A stretch of DNA of 64,000 nt from Aphrophora alni (taxonomy: Eukaryota; Arthropoda; Insecta; Hemiptera; Aphrophoridae). The stretch spans positions 60,566,004 through 60,630,003 of the forward strand of contig OY740768.1 of NCBI GenBank assembly GCA_963513935.1, read 5' to 3'. This document shows, piece by piece, positions 12,381-24,161 of this stretch (position 1 is the stretch's first letter; each line of letters begins with the position of its first letter). A model generated the notes under the pieces. It was not told the origin of the DNA. It saw nothing but the letters and a program-made list of their open reading frames with translations, and did no database searches. Made by a program: the position numbers and the translations under genes.

Positions 12381-13943
12381 TGTAATATTTCTTTAAAAGG
12401 AGGTGATGTAGTTACTTTAATTATTTATAATTATCTTATTAAATTGCTCGACTAGGGCGCCAGGTATCCTTAACATACCAATTTTGAAAAAAGAATGAAT
12501 TTAAATATTTAAAAGAAAGAAAAAATATCTGGGGGTCGTAAGTTCTTTTCACAGTGTACTTACAGTGATATTTGGTATTTAATGAAAACACTTGTCTCTG
12601 AAATGTTAACATAAAGATTTATTAAACTATTAAAGAAACATCCTACAAATTATTATTAACAACAAAAAAATCATATTATAAATACTAGTTATCCTTTTTA
12701 ATTTCAATAACAAATTATGAATTTATATTTCCTTTATTTCTTTCTTTCAAATTAATTAATTTTATCTTTAAAAATGCTTTTACCAATAAAATTGTTGCAA
12801 CAGGAATTTACTTTTTATTTAAATTTAAATCATTATAAAGATCTCAGATGGAGATTTACTTCAATTATTAAAATTTTTATTATTTTATCTATCAATTTAT
12901 TTCCTTTTAAAATATTTATGAAACAGATTAAAAAATTTAAACATGTATAGCAAAATATATCAAAACATAATATAAATACTTAGTCCTAATTTAACATATG
13001 GTGTTTATACCAGAACACCCATTTGCACTAAAATTGTCCAAAGATATTAATTCCAGATGTCCTGAGACTTGTAGATTACAGCAAGCGTTGTTTTCTGAAA
13101 AGTTCATGTTTCGAATATTCACCCAGCACTCTAGGAATGTTATTTTTTTTTTTGTACGACAATCATAACATTCATCATTAATAAAAGAATGTTCACTTCG
13201 ATACAAAGTTTTTTGCCACGTGCTAAACGATCCGTTTAAGACACTCATTTACAGTACATAGTCTCTTATTCTTTGAAATCTTATAAATTCGAGTGTTCAT
13301 TAAGTTTCTTTTTTTTATATTCACCGTCTAATTAAATACTTTATACTAATTTTCTCATAAATATTGTTTGTCACTTAGAATACAGTAAGTCTATTACTTT
13401 CAAACACGTTTACATTGTCATTAGAAGCGTCCATTATCACTTCCTATCCATTTTCTGCTAAATTAGTCTCTACTTGAGACAAAAATTAAATCTATTACTT
13501 TTTAGATAAAACAAACTTGTAATTAAGAACTCTACATTTCACACAACCTTACTCCTCAAAGCCTTACTAGACTCTCAAAAACACAACCATTCTCCACCAA
13601 GCTCTGATCTAGACTTTTTTAGAAACAGCCTGTCACTCCTAACGCTGGACTCAGACTGCTGTAACCATGAGGCAAATTCTTACTTCCGAAAAACGTTCCT
13701 TCCGGTCACTGTTCAACATTTTACCGCACTGCCGTAAAATACACATATTTTACATAATAAAACAAACAAACTAAATTACATTAAAATTAAACATAATAAT
13801 TCATATTGTTGTCTTGAAAATCCATTTTTCTTTTATTAATGAAGTTACTACATTTAATTTATTATTTGAATCTCTTATCTGTTTGGCTTAACCGCGTCTT
13901 TTAAATGAGTCTATATTAAAATCTGACTTTTCACATTGTCACA
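12381..13943 (-). repeat. 5' LTR (sense strand minus)
   Basis: This is the right copy of the 1563-bp LTR and should contain the promoter of the element. It matches 5212-6774 throughout as far as I can see, including the 85-codon frame at 12991-13248. Confidence 0.95.
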
Positions 13944-13947
13944 TAAT
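13944..13947. repeat. Right target-site duplication TAAT
   Basis: This matches 5208-5211 and marks the right end of the LTR element insertion. Confidence 0.8.
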
Positions 13948-14760
13948 TGCCCAGAGTAATTTGGTCTGTTTTAATACTGGTATTCCCCCCCCCCATAAGT
14001 GGGTCTCTACTTCTTTTCTTATTACTTTCTTGAATTAGGATCTCCAAGTCTACAAAAAGGTACTGGACCTATGAGGAGGGTACTTGCCTACACAAGTGGA
14101 ATTTTTTTTCCAGATATTCATTTCTCTCTACTATTATGAAAAGTTACTTTATTGTAGGTTGTTGAGTTTCCCATACCATCTTAGAGCTGATGACTGGATA
14201 ATTCAGTGTTTTGATGGCGGCTTGATTGTCTAAAAGGATAGCTATGTTCTTGTCTCTATATCATCTATCAGGGTTGAACTGTACCCATCTCTCTATTACT
14301 TGGATCTCCATTTGAAACACTCTTGGGTACACTCTTGATCATAATCTCAGAGTATTTTTTTCTTCGCCCATATATTCTAGCCACAGTCCCCTCTTTGGTC
14401 TTAGATCTATCACTATGGCATTTAATAGTATTCTCCTTTAAGGAGTACCTTAGATTCAGCATTCCATTCCTATTTTGTACTTAATTGAGTATTGAATTTA
14501 TCCCAAAAATCGAACTTTTTATGAATGAGTCCCTCAGAAGATGTTTAAAACCCATTTCCGGTATAATGACAATTGTTCATTCCTTTTCCACCAAAGTCCT
14601 CACTGTTCAAGCAAATATTATGCTGTGCCCATTGATGTAAACCCTGGAATGCTCGTTGCCTTAACTGTAAAACAATCCATTATCCCCGTTACAAGTGAGT
14701 CTTAGTGCCTGATGACATTGACACATAAATCATCTAACTATTGTTTATATTTTACTGTAA
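13944..14760 (-). pseudogene. Non-LTR retrotransposon: RT tail and RNase H, decayed
   Basis: On the minus strand, about 14750-14550 reads like the RT thumb (LRQRAFQGLHQWAQHN, then a Lys/Gly-rich stretch). About 14500-14400 gives EWN...KG followed by RSKTKEGTVARIYGRRK, the start of a jockey-type RNase H (family form TDGSKTKEGTGAGIY; here the catalytic Asp region is lost to stops). About 14250-14150 gives NIAILLDNQAAIKTL, the RNase H helix bearing its DSQAA-type motif. Frameshifts and stops interrupt it. The frame runs into the LTR insertion at 13944 and resumes at 5211. A C-run at about 13985-13994 breaks it further. Confidence 0.75.
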
Positions 14761-16009
14761 TGTATTTATAAATTACATGACAGTTGTATCAAGTCTTAGA
14801 GAAAATTTCAAAGAGCAATATCTGTTATGACTCCTTAACGAAACTTTGACCAAATAAATGTACCAATTGGGACATTACATGCAAGTTCACCAACAAGCGA
14901 GCCAAGAAGGTAAAACATATTTCGACAAACTCTTTAGGTTGTCTGTCTTCTTCCCAATGGTTGGCACCATATACTTTTCCAGTTAGACAACCGATTAAAA
15001 GGGATGAAATCAATAGCAGACATGTACAGAGTCATTCAACCATCTTGATTTGTCACTAGAGTCTCTGTCTGACAATGATCTCCAAAATTAAACTATTAAA
15101 TTTTCAGAGAATTTTTCAATGATGTTTCATGACAATTTCTGGCATAAATCTTATCAGTAGAAACCTCTTTTAAAAAACAGCTTAAGAAAATTATAGACGT
15201 ATAACAGTTTGGTGATCTGTTATAGATAAAACACAGTATGTTAACATTTATTTACCTAATGTACTGCTTATTTTACACACCTAACAACATCTGTAACAGT
15301 TGCTAAGGAAGAGAGATCCTTTACCAAGTTAAAACTCATAAAAACTATTTACGTACTTCAATGAAGCAAAGACAACTCTCTGGTTTGTCATGGCTTTCAA
15401 TAAAAAAAATAGAGCAAAACAAATAAATTTTGCAAAAATAATTGATGATTTTGCTTTATAAAAAATCAAGAATGAAAGTCTTTTAAATAAATTGAAAGCC
15501 CTTATTGTTTAATTCAGTACAATAATTAATTCTTATACCAAGTACTTATGTTATAAGTTTAAGTTTATAACTATGTGTTCATTGTCCCTACTACTATACA
15601 ATGTAGCCCTAATATTTTGCAATTTACCATTATCATTACCATTCATTATGTTTCTTTCATTGTGTTTTTTATATATTTTGAATTTGTTCAATGAAATAAA
15701 TTATAGCTACAATACTATGTTTTGTTGATTTTTTTATGTCATTTTTTATGATAATACACTATTTTTACACAATTTATTGTACAAGTCTTCATACTTACTA
15801 ACTATTTGGTGTAATGTGCTTTGCATGATTTTCCTGATTTATATGTGTTTTAATAGGAATAATGAATGGGGTATTTTGCCAATATCCAATTTGGTAAATA
15901 TACCAAATATATCTTTTCCATTGTTTTCAAAACAAAGGATGATAGGGGTATTGGACAAAATGCTTTTGGGAGTGTGTAATTAATCTTTTCTGGTTTCAGA
16001 ATAAAAACT
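14761..16009. other. AT-rich DNA between two non-LTR fragments
   Basis: The RT core expected between the endonuclease and RNase H fragments is not visible. Short frames at 14825-15013 (minus) and 15777-15983 (plus) resemble nothing. The RT may have been deleted or replaced by a later insertion. Confidence 0.45.
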
Positions 16010-17320
16010 ACTGTGCTACACCTTCCAAGTCTTAGGCACCTATTTAGAGGCTATACTGGCTCTAAAGATTTCACATAATAGAGGGTAAAGAGATTCTCTG
16101 GAGCCTTTTGTAACAAGTAATAACAAAATCCTGTCCTGATCTAATTACTACCTATTTGAAATAGCAATGACTGCCTAGCAATATTCCAGTCAGTATAAAA
16201 GACCTTATGATCTCTCCTCGGCCCGCCGTAGCCATCACCAGAGTTACCCACTATCCTACAGTCTGGGAAATGCATTTGGGATAACACTTCCCATATTTTT
16301 TTTCTGAAGCAGTTAGTTCAGCTCTTCCCTCTGAATTGCTAATGAACTGATTAGGGCAGATCAGTTCCTAGAAAATTATTTTATGTACTCTAGAGATAGA
16401 CTTTGTAAAGTTTATCTCTATACAAAACTGCTTCTGATTTAAAAAAAAATTTTGAGGTAGGCTAATATCCATCAGAGTGTTATAATATATTAGTATTTTT
16501 TGAATGGTTACAAATTTTCCTTTCCTTTCCCCCCCCCATAATTCTTATTTCAGGAGATTGTACCTCTCCTTTTGGAGCTGGATTGAATTGTTCAATTACT
16601 ATGGTATGAACCTATGATGGCCTTTTGTAAATCTGAAGCTCTGTTTTCAATATCATTTAAGTCTCTGACACTCTCAGATAAGGAGTTTAATCTGTAAGCT
16701 AATTCCTTAGCAGTAGAGGTTCAGTTTGTTCTTTTAAAATTTCAAAATTCTACAATATCAAAATTAAAGTGCAATGATCAGGCTGAAATATCATCTGAAA
16801 CATGCCAGTTCTTTATAATGAACTATTAATATATTCTGTTGCAATAGTTATGTCAATAACATTGTAGGAGTTTTAGTCCAAACCAGCTAGGAGCTGTTCT
16901 TTTTCTCTCCTGCAAGTAGTTAACTAGTCTTTCCAGCTCCCTGGAAAGTGGAGGTTTCTTTGGATCATATGGAAGGTAGACTAGGGTGATTTTAGCACTC
17001 CTTCTACCCTTTGTTAACCCAAGGAAGATCTTTTCACTGTAGTGATGTTTCTAGAACAGAAGTTCATGAAGCAAGCATTGTTTTTCTTTTTTTACCGAGG
17101 TCATATCTCCTGAGGTTCTAATCCTTCTTATTAATCGGTTTCTGGATTTGGGCTAGGTCTATGTTTTCAGCAAGGAATCTTTGACAGAAGGCTGCAACTG
17201 AAATGACAGTTGTACTGGAGTACTTTCTGTGGCATTCTTCAATGGGGGTTTTCTTATTGGTTGTCTTGTTTTGGGGAACTGTTTCCCCTAATACCATTCC
17301 TTCTTTATCCAAAGGTAACT
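16010..17320 (-). pseudogene. Non-LTR retrotransposon endonuclease domain, decayed
   Basis: Minus-strand translation from about 17230 gives AAFCQRFLAENIDLAQIQKP, which closely follows the first beta strand and helix of jockey-type apurinic endonucleases (L..NIDLALIQEPW). At about 17010-16900 a second piece reads AKITLVYLPYDPKKPPLSRE then LERLVNYLQE, the AYLPYD...LE.LV.Y motif before the catalytic D-N-A-H. Many frameshifts and stops follow. The order endonuclease, RT tail, RNase H on one strand suggests a single old element spanning about 17.3 to 4.9 kb, now interrupted. Confidence 0.7.
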
Positions 17321-17869
17321 CCTTTTCAGTTAAGATAGGACTGGTGTAGCTGTTCTAGTTTGATACTACACATGAAAAAAAAAAAATTCAAAGGGATTAT
17401 GAGCATATTGGCATATCCAGGAATTGTTAAAGGGGGGAGCTAACCAACCATGTGGTCTGTGTTTTGTGGGGTATAAAAGTTCTTTAAAATAGGTGTAAAA
17501 TGGTAAGTTTTTTGACTCTCTGAATAAAAGTTTATGCTTTGGAAATAACCAAAAAAATTACTATTTCGAAAACAGGATAGACGATTTTGGTCTTTCAAAC
17601 TTTAATTTTCCTTAGTTAATAGATCAAGACTTTAAAATGTTTATGAACTGGAATTTGATTCATAATACGAGTAAAATCAATATTTTATTCATAATACTAT
17701 TTGTGGGTCACGATGCAAGAGTATTAAATGGGAGGCCAACTCTAATCTAACTTATGGGGAAAATCATATATTTAGTCTGAAACAAAGCATTTTATTTAAA
17801 AATATATTTACATAATTCACACTTTCGTCCATTGTTAAAGTTTTATTTGCTATTAGTCATTCAGTTTGA
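17321..17869. other. AT-rich spacer between non-LTR and hAT remnants
   Basis: A short A-run lies at 17374-17385, and a G-run near 17431 sits next to TATCCAGGAATTG, wording seen at element ends. No matching inverted repeat was found to prove the hAT boundary. Confidence 0.4.
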
Positions 17870-20800
17870 CAAATGCATTCTTCTTGATTTTGTTTGCCTG
17901 AAATGTTGCTAGATTTTCTACATCTATTTCCCTAATTTTGTGGATATTGTCCAGAGCAAGTCCATTCAAGCAAACCTCTGTCATAGTTTAACGGTGTTAG
18001 TTTCAGCCTTTTCAAAGAAAAAAAAATTCTTTCTCCTGAGGCAGTTTTAATTGGTTGTTGCAAATATTTGCAATAAAATTGCATTCTTGGAAAGAAAGCT
18101 TCATTGCAGTGGGTAAGAGTCATAATTCAACTGTTTGGAAACTCATTCCAAGTTTTAGATTCCCAATATTTCTTTCATAAAATGTATTTCTGCCAATAGT
18201 TCCGTAAGAGAAACAGGAATGTCTTTATATTATACCTGAGCTGCTTCCTAAACATCCTCTATTGAGTGTTTTGAAAAGTTGGATGGAATTAATCCTGCTA
18301 GAGGAGTAACTTTGTTCAATTCTAAAGAGAGTCTAATTTCTAATTGCGATGTCAGGTGGTCTAAGAATAGTAAAAATATCATTACCTTTAATAATACTCA
18401 GGATTTTGAGCTTGCACATTTGATTTTTATATCTGCCGACTGCACATGCAAGGCATGAGAATTTCTTCTCCTTCAGTCTTACTGTTTTTTGTGAGCTATT
18501 GAATATTTTGCTAAATTATTCATCTGATCTCATAATTTTTAGCCCGTTATATATAGATATTGTATAGGTTCTTGCAGTTGAATGATCTTGCATTGCATCA
18601 TTTTAAAGTCAGAGCTAAACATGTACAGCTGTACTTAGACATATGATGAAATCACTCCTTTAATTTTTTTTTGAGTTTTATGGTGAAAAACCATTTCACT
18701 CATTATCGCCTTCAAGTCTATTAAAAAAAAAATTCCCAAAACAACTGTTTGAAATGATGTCTCTCCATCTTTATCTGATTCTAGTAGTTCCAGTAAACTC
18801 CAATATATGGTAGAGAAACGAGCTGCTTAAAAACAATAAGAATATTATGTTGCTCGAACCATCTTGTAGTGTTAACAATTTGTAATAGGATTAAAAATTT
18901 TTTTGATGCTCTTCTCTGTTTGTGTCCAAAAAATACAGACACTTTTTTACCGAACCTTTCACAAAATTTGACACTGAAGTTACAATGCCCATAATGTTTC
19001 TGATAGGTTGAGCATCAACAGCTTTTGTTATGCTTAGATTTAATTTATGACTGAAACAGTGAATGAAGAAAGCTAGGTGTTTTCATCTTACAACAGGGCT
19101 TTAGCTTCAATAAATTTTCCAGATATATTTTAGCCTCCGTCAAAATCTTGACCCTTGACCTCTCCCTATATTGTAGTGTTTTAAGTTCTTCTACAATAGC
19201 ATTTTTCATTTCATGTTCTGTTGTTTCCTTAGTTATACGAATCCAACAAAGTCTTCTTTGAGCATCATAGTTTTAGGGTTATATGTCGAAGACATGTGCT
19301 CATTTGTTCTCTCACACTCATATCAGTTGTTTCATCCACAGGACAGAATAGACTTAGATTTTTTTCATATCATTAACTATATTATTCAGAATGACCTCTC
19401 CAATAGATTGAATAATTTTGTTCTGAATAGTTTTACTAACCATTGTGCATTTTTCTCCAGAATTTTCAAAGTGATGGCATTTTAAATGAGCATCACCAGA
19501 ATCTAGTCGGAACCCAAAAGGCTGCAGAAAATTCCCTGTTTCCCAGATAATATTTCTTCTTAATGCTATTCACAGTTCATCATCCCATCGTCTTTGTGCC
19601 CTCTTAAAGCAAGGTTATTTCTTGCACAGAATATTACAGTTTTAGTGATATAATGTAAATCTTTCTTGTTTTATTCTATAAGAATTTCTTTGTTCTTGTC
19701 CAGCAAAACACTATTTCTTTCCTCAGATTCCATAACTTTTACGAATTTTAATGCTCTCTGAACTAAAAATTCGTGCTAATCTTTTTCTGTGTGGATTCGA
19801 AAGTCTTCAGTTGGATTCTTAATTTTGTTATGGGAGTTTTAACAATTTTTTTGAGATCCTGTAAAAAAAAGAGAAATTTAATAATATGGGACTTTATGGG
19901 ATTTTCACACTATTAGTTGTTCAAAGTAGGTCAGGTCTTATTCATTGATGAATAATAGAGTATTGGTGTATAAAAACCAATTACTTTCAATTTTAGTGCT
20001 TCAGTGCTTACAAGTTACTTAATAAATATTCTTTATTAGTCAGAATATTTGTATAATTGAAACTGTTAATGTTTTTGGATAATAAACATTGTGTGATTTC
20101 AATTACTTTCAGTTTATTTAATTCACACATTCAAAATTTTTGTTGCCTCTTTGGTAAACATAATTGACCATAGGTTCTATTATTTAAAGATAAAAAGTTA
20201 GACTGATTAATCACATTTTCTTTAAATATTTCACATATATGTTTAAAACATTATGTTTGTGAAAATTTATGTTGTATCATGCAGAAAAGAAGACGATTGC
20301 ACTGAATGTATTTTAATGTAAAATTAATTTATTACGGTATCTCAGATTATGTTTGCTGTAAAGCAAACAAACTAAACATGAATTGGAAAATGTTCATTCC
20401 CCCCCAATTAGTGTTAATCATAACAATATAAATAATTATATGATTGTATATTCTTCAAAATGAAATTTAAAATAAAGAATAATTTACCTAATTACCCAAT
20501 CCAGCTCCAGTTGGAGCAAACAGAACATAGTAGTTACAGAAGCAGCCACACTTTTCTTCACTGTATGGAAGCCAGTTGTATAATTTATATCTAAATTTTC
20601 GAGTCTGTTTTTTCCTCTACATTTGCAGGAAAGGTATAATTAGGTAATGACCTCAACCTTTCTTATAAATACTTTAGGGTAATATTTTCTTTAAAAACTT
20701 TTCCTACTGCATGGTCTATGTCAAGCAGTATATTGGGGAGTTCAAGTAAAGCCTGAAAGAAGAAGAAAACCAAAATAACCCTTAAACCCTAAAGAAGAAA

Positions 20801-21148
20801 AAAGTCCCGAAGTGTACTTTAAAGAAGTCTACATTAGCAAATTTCATAAAAATCATCCCAGCCATTAAGTGTCCAGAGATGATTACATAAGTACACACAT
20901 ACAATTTTTCACATTTAAGAGATCTTAAAATGGCAACTTGTAAAAAATTGTGTTTGACCAAAAGTAACATATTGTCTATACTATGTTTAAGGAGAAAGTA
21001 ATAAAGTAGTAAAGCTTAACTTTACCTTTGAAGTTGAAAGTAATTCGACTGCAGTAGAAGAAATGGTTGATTGCTGGCCTGATATATTTACATCACTAAA
21101 TGTGGTGTCATCTTTCTCGTGTCTTTCTAGTTTATGTATTTTATTCAT
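17870..21148 (-). pseudogene. hAT-family transposase gene, decayed (ZMYM/DUF4371 type)
   Basis: Pieces appear in order on the minus strand. A possible first exon (21148-21026) begins MNKIHKLERHEKDDTTF and ends at AAG|GTAAAG. After an acceptor (TTCTTTCAG, about 20760) comes LLELPNILLDIDHAVGKVF. The Cys-rich TTF/ZMYM-type finger WLPYSEEKCGCFCNYYVLFA follows at about 20500-20590. Then come NLALRGH (about 19600), SGDAHLKCHHFENSGEKC (about 19448-19501) and an HLAFFIHCFSHKLNLSI-like segment (about 19040-19090). The C-terminal hAT dimerisation motif ASGERIFFSLKRLK lies at about 18004-18050. Numerous stops and frameshifts make it inactive. Terminal inverted repeats were not located. Confidence 0.8.
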
Positions 21149-22240
21149 GTGTGAAAAGTAACTCAACTTCTTTATATTGTCTCTTATGAAAATTACTAAG
21201 CTTAAATGCTAAAATGCTAAAGAAAAATTTTGTTTAAGTTATATCAAAATAACTTCACTTCACTAAATGACGGCCCAATAAATGCTTGGAGTGACAGTAT
21301 CAAATGGACATCTAAAAACACTGGCACAGATGCTCACTGACTGTCGGGGAAAGATTGTTCTTCTGTTTAGCTTCACTCGTTCACTACCAGACTAAAATAA
21401 CTGGTGGAGGGTGGTGCATGTATAAGTAGGTAGTAAGATGGCCCCTCTTTGGACCCACCAATGTATGAGCATGATTCTCTAAAATTCTTTGAAAAATTAT
21501 CCAATGAGTCCATAATTGTTCTCACAAGTGTTTATAATTTCATAAAGTGGTAATTTACTATTAGAGAGTCCCAGTTCTCTATGGGCTCTGTTTGATATAC
21601 AATAACACTTTAATAATTCTTCCAATTAGGATGGAAACACTTGATACCTGAGATTGAGGAATGGTTAGGTTCCTCTCCTGTGTTCTGCAGATTCATCTTG
21701 TGTAGGATGCAGTTCTTTACTCATGCATAGTGGTTTTGAGAATAGTGTATTTGGAAATATTATTCCTCCTCATGAGAACAGAATCACCTGTCCTAAACCC
21801 CCACACAAATAGGGTTATTAGGTTACTATCATCTATCAGTAAGTGTAATTTTGTATTAAAGGAAGTGTACATGTTCAAACACTCTTGCTTTACCGCACAT
21901 CAAACAGCTGTTCATTCATCTCACAACCTGTATATTGCCACATACATAAAAAGTAGAGAAGTTTAGTTGCTAAGCTGACTTAACCAATTATCAAAATATT
22001 ATTAAATTTACTTTACTTTTCATATCTCTAATAAATTTGATTTTTTACAGATTTCTCAGATTAGCATTATTAGAAGGAAAAACAATTGTTATACTTTAAC
22101 ATGTAAGGAATTTTATTTGGTTTTTAATTTCTTACTAAGACATAATATAGGTAACATTGAAAAGTGTTAAGGTAGTAAAAAGAAAGAGACCTTAAGAGTG
22201 TTACAGGTAAATGAGTTTTAGGCTCCACTAATTAAAAAAA

Positions 22241-22274
<34 letters not shown>

Positions 22275-22381
22275 TATTATATGAGTGCTTGCTCCTAAAC
22301 ATGTTTCATTCTTCTTTTATAATTGGTACCAACCTGGTTTTGTGGACTAACTCTATAACTGCTAAAATCAATGGTATAAAT
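21149..22381. other. Non-coding DNA with possible old element debris
   Basis: The minus-strand reading of about 21960-21550 has a faint look of a non-LTR C-terminus, but it carries many stops and is not supportable. The frame at 21730-21966 is probably chance. Nothing else was recognised apart from the A/TA run listed separately. Confidence 0.35.
22234..22278. repeat. A-run plus (TA)n microsatellite
   Basis: About 25 A are followed directly by about 20 bp of TA repeat. This could be the tail of an old retroelement on the + strand, though none was identified upstream. Confidence 0.9.
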
Positions 22382-22412
22382 CTGTACCCCGGAGGTAAAG
22401 GACACTAAGTCA
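22382..22412. repeat. Left terminal inverted repeat
   Basis: It pairs with 24402-24432. The first 18 bases are identical, then GACACTA and GTC are shared with two or three mismatches. Confidence 0.85.
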
Positions 22413-22607
22413 CACTTTACTAATTTTTCAGGAGAGCAGTTTTAAGATTTGTTTTAAATTAAATAATTCATTACTTTAATGTTAATTGACATTTTTTAAC
22501 AATTATTCTATTAAAATCTTATTAGAACGTTTCTTTTTCATTCCATTAAAATTTATTCACACAAATAAAACAAATCATTTAATCAAAAATTTATAAAAAT
22601 TCATTGT

Positions 22608-22630
22608 TGGACATAGTGTTGTATACCTCT
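22608..22630 (+). repeat. Subterminal repeat GGACATAGTGT..TATACCTCT
   Basis: This is one copy of a motif repeated near the right end (24322-24340, 24401-24422 and, inverted or variant, 24162-24290). It is likely a transposase-binding repeat, inferred from its placement near both termini. Confidence 0.6.
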
Positions 22631-22709
22631 CATAAGTTTTGCATATGGCATTATTTTGGGGTTTTATCAGGAAAATAAAGAAGATACAAACATTGCAAAT
22701 CACACATTG

Positions 22710-22715
22710 TTTATT
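22710..22715 (-). terminator. AATAAA polyadenylation signal of the transposon gene
   Basis: AATAAA on the minus strand lies 52 bp after the stop codon of the DUF7869-like gene, inside the transposon. Confidence 0.6.
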
Positions 22716-22766
22716 AAGAAAACACAACATATATTAAACTTTAGTTGAAGATAAGTCCCAACGACA

Positions 22767-23698
22767 CTAGAGAGTATCCACATCATCATCTCCTTGAGGG
22801 TAGTCAAACGTAGATTGATTGCTGTATTTCAAATGTTTGTAGAAGTCGTGGCAAACTGAGGGAACAAAAGGCAGAAGTGCAATCAAGTCATTGAATTTCT
22901 TCTTTGTAATTGGTACTGGATTTATTGAGACTTGATTTAAATCTGATGGAAAAGTTACTTCTTGTCTTGTAAACCTTACTAAGTCAACCTCTTGAGTTTC
23001 ACCGTTGAAATCTGTTTTCAAAAAAAGCGTTCCAATCTTTTCCTGATGAACCTGAATTTGAACACATGTTGATAGCAGAACTGGCTCCTTGTTAACATCC
23101 TTCTTTCTATTTACAAGTGGGGGTTTAGGCGATTGTTTTTTATCAAACAACGTGTTGAAGTTTTTAAAATCTGCAAGTTCCATATTATGCACGGTGTATT
23201 TACTGGAAGTTTGCCTTACCAATTGTTGCCAGTCCCATGGTGTTAAAATAGCCAAATTATTGAGCTTCTTCCTTTTCCTCTCTATTAAGGCATGTACACT
23301 GTCAGCCTCCATGTGTGTATGCCCTTTAAGCAAGAACTTTTGGGTTATAGTCCTAATTTGAGGATATTTGTGCAGAATCCAGAAAAAACACATTACAATA
23401 CTTATATTCTTATTTTGACCGTAACAATTATCAGTCCAAAGTGTGATTTCTTCTATTTCACTGATAGGAATGACACTATCTGCCCATTTCAAAATTGCTG
23501 ATGCAATTTCATTTCCACCACGGGCTCCTTTAGATTCATCCCACATCATACAGTGTACTGAGGAATCTGCTGCATCATATAGCGTAAAATTTAATGTCCA
23601 AAGCTTCCTTTTATAAAAACTAATGCAGTTTGTCGTGAGTGGTGATGGCAGGCATTTTTGCAGATCACCAGTTAATACTTTATTAACAACAAAGTTAG
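22767..23698 (-). CDS. DUF7869-like putative transposase, exon 2
   Basis: This is the main exon (310 residues plus stop) of a 341-residue protein. The acceptor is CCTACCTAG|CTAAC, and the frame continues upstream of the Met codon at 23549. The family motifs appear in order: GDLQKCLPSPL, then FYKRKLWTLNFTLYDA, MMWDESKGARGGNEIAS, LWTDNCYGQNKN, and FLLKGHTHMEADSVHALIE. The tail is a more variable acidic C-terminus. This set matches a large family of arthropod repeats usually annotated as uncharacterised or DUF7869 proteins; that label is from memory. The Asp/Glu in LYDA, WTDN and HTHMEAD could be the acidic triad of an RNase H-like fold, which would fit a transposase; this is inference. The frame is open with no defects. 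Confidence 0.8.
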
Positions 23699-23979
23699 CT
23701 AGGTAGGATGCTAATCAATCAATAGGCTAGGCTGTTTTCAATAGCCTAATTACAGGTTGGAATCAGGGGCCATAATCAGGGCGTTTATTGAACAGGCAAA
23801 ATTTCATAACAAAATTTGAACTCTTCCTAGTATTTAGAATACAAAACAACATTAGGTATCGTGTTTTATAGACCTCAGTATGTAATATATTATTATGCTG
23901 AGTAGCTGAGATTTGGGGAATAGATACATGGTTTTACCACTTTTAGGTTATTTTTATAACATTGTATAAAATCACTTAC
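23699..23979 (-). other. Intron of the transposon gene (281 bp)
   Basis: It is bounded by GTAAGT at the donor and CCTACCTAG at the acceptor. It joins phase 1, giving Ala from G|CT, so the two exons are in frame. Confidence 0.75.
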
Positions 23980-24073
23980 CAATGGTTGCATTTGGTTTAG
24001 GAATCAGCTCGGCGTTAGTAGTATTAGATTTAAGTAATTGCAGTATTCTTCCACCACGGGAGTTTGGGTCCAT
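23980..24073 (-). CDS. DUF7869-like putative transposase, exon 1
   Basis: The exon begins ATG GAC CCA and encodes MDPNSRGGRILQLLKSN then TTNAELIPKPNATI, ending ATTG|GTAAGT. This opening (MDP.SRG..I) is what I recall for longer members of the family, where a Cys-rich or basic middle region follows. Here the reading goes almost directly to the conserved GDLQK segment in exon 2, so either a middle part was deleted or this lineage is naturally short. The start lies 359 bp inside the right terminus, leaving room for a promoter among the subterminal repeats. Confidence 0.75.
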
Positions 24074-24161
24074 CTTGATCATAGCTTTATAAACAACAGT
24101 TAAAGTCTAAAACAACACTCAAAATGGCTAAAATGAAACCTTGCTCTCTTAGTTCCTGAAA

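Larger units (their letters stand above)
5212..13943 (-). mobile_element. Young non-autonomous LTR retrotransposon, 8.7 kb
   Basis: Two 1563-bp direct repeats that begin TGTAATATTT and end CACATTGTCACA on the + strand (TG...CA termini) bound a 5.6-kb interior. The copies have identical length and I saw no difference when comparing them by eye, which implies recent insertion. A TAAT duplication flanks the element. Sense orientation is minus: a PBS-like sequence follows the right-hand (5') LTR, and the only long ORF is on the minus strand. No protease, RT, RNase H or integrase ORF is present, so it probably depends on a relative for replication. The gypsy assignment rests only on the 4-bp duplication and the PBS-like site. 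It lies inside an older non-LTR element. Confidence 0.93.

Noticed and set aside
14825..15013. 62-codon minus-strand frame between non-LTR fragments
   Set aside because: Does not match RT motifs expected at that place. Likely chance.
21550..21966. Possible non-LTR C-terminal remnant on the minus strand
   Set aside because: Too many stops and no diagnostic motif.
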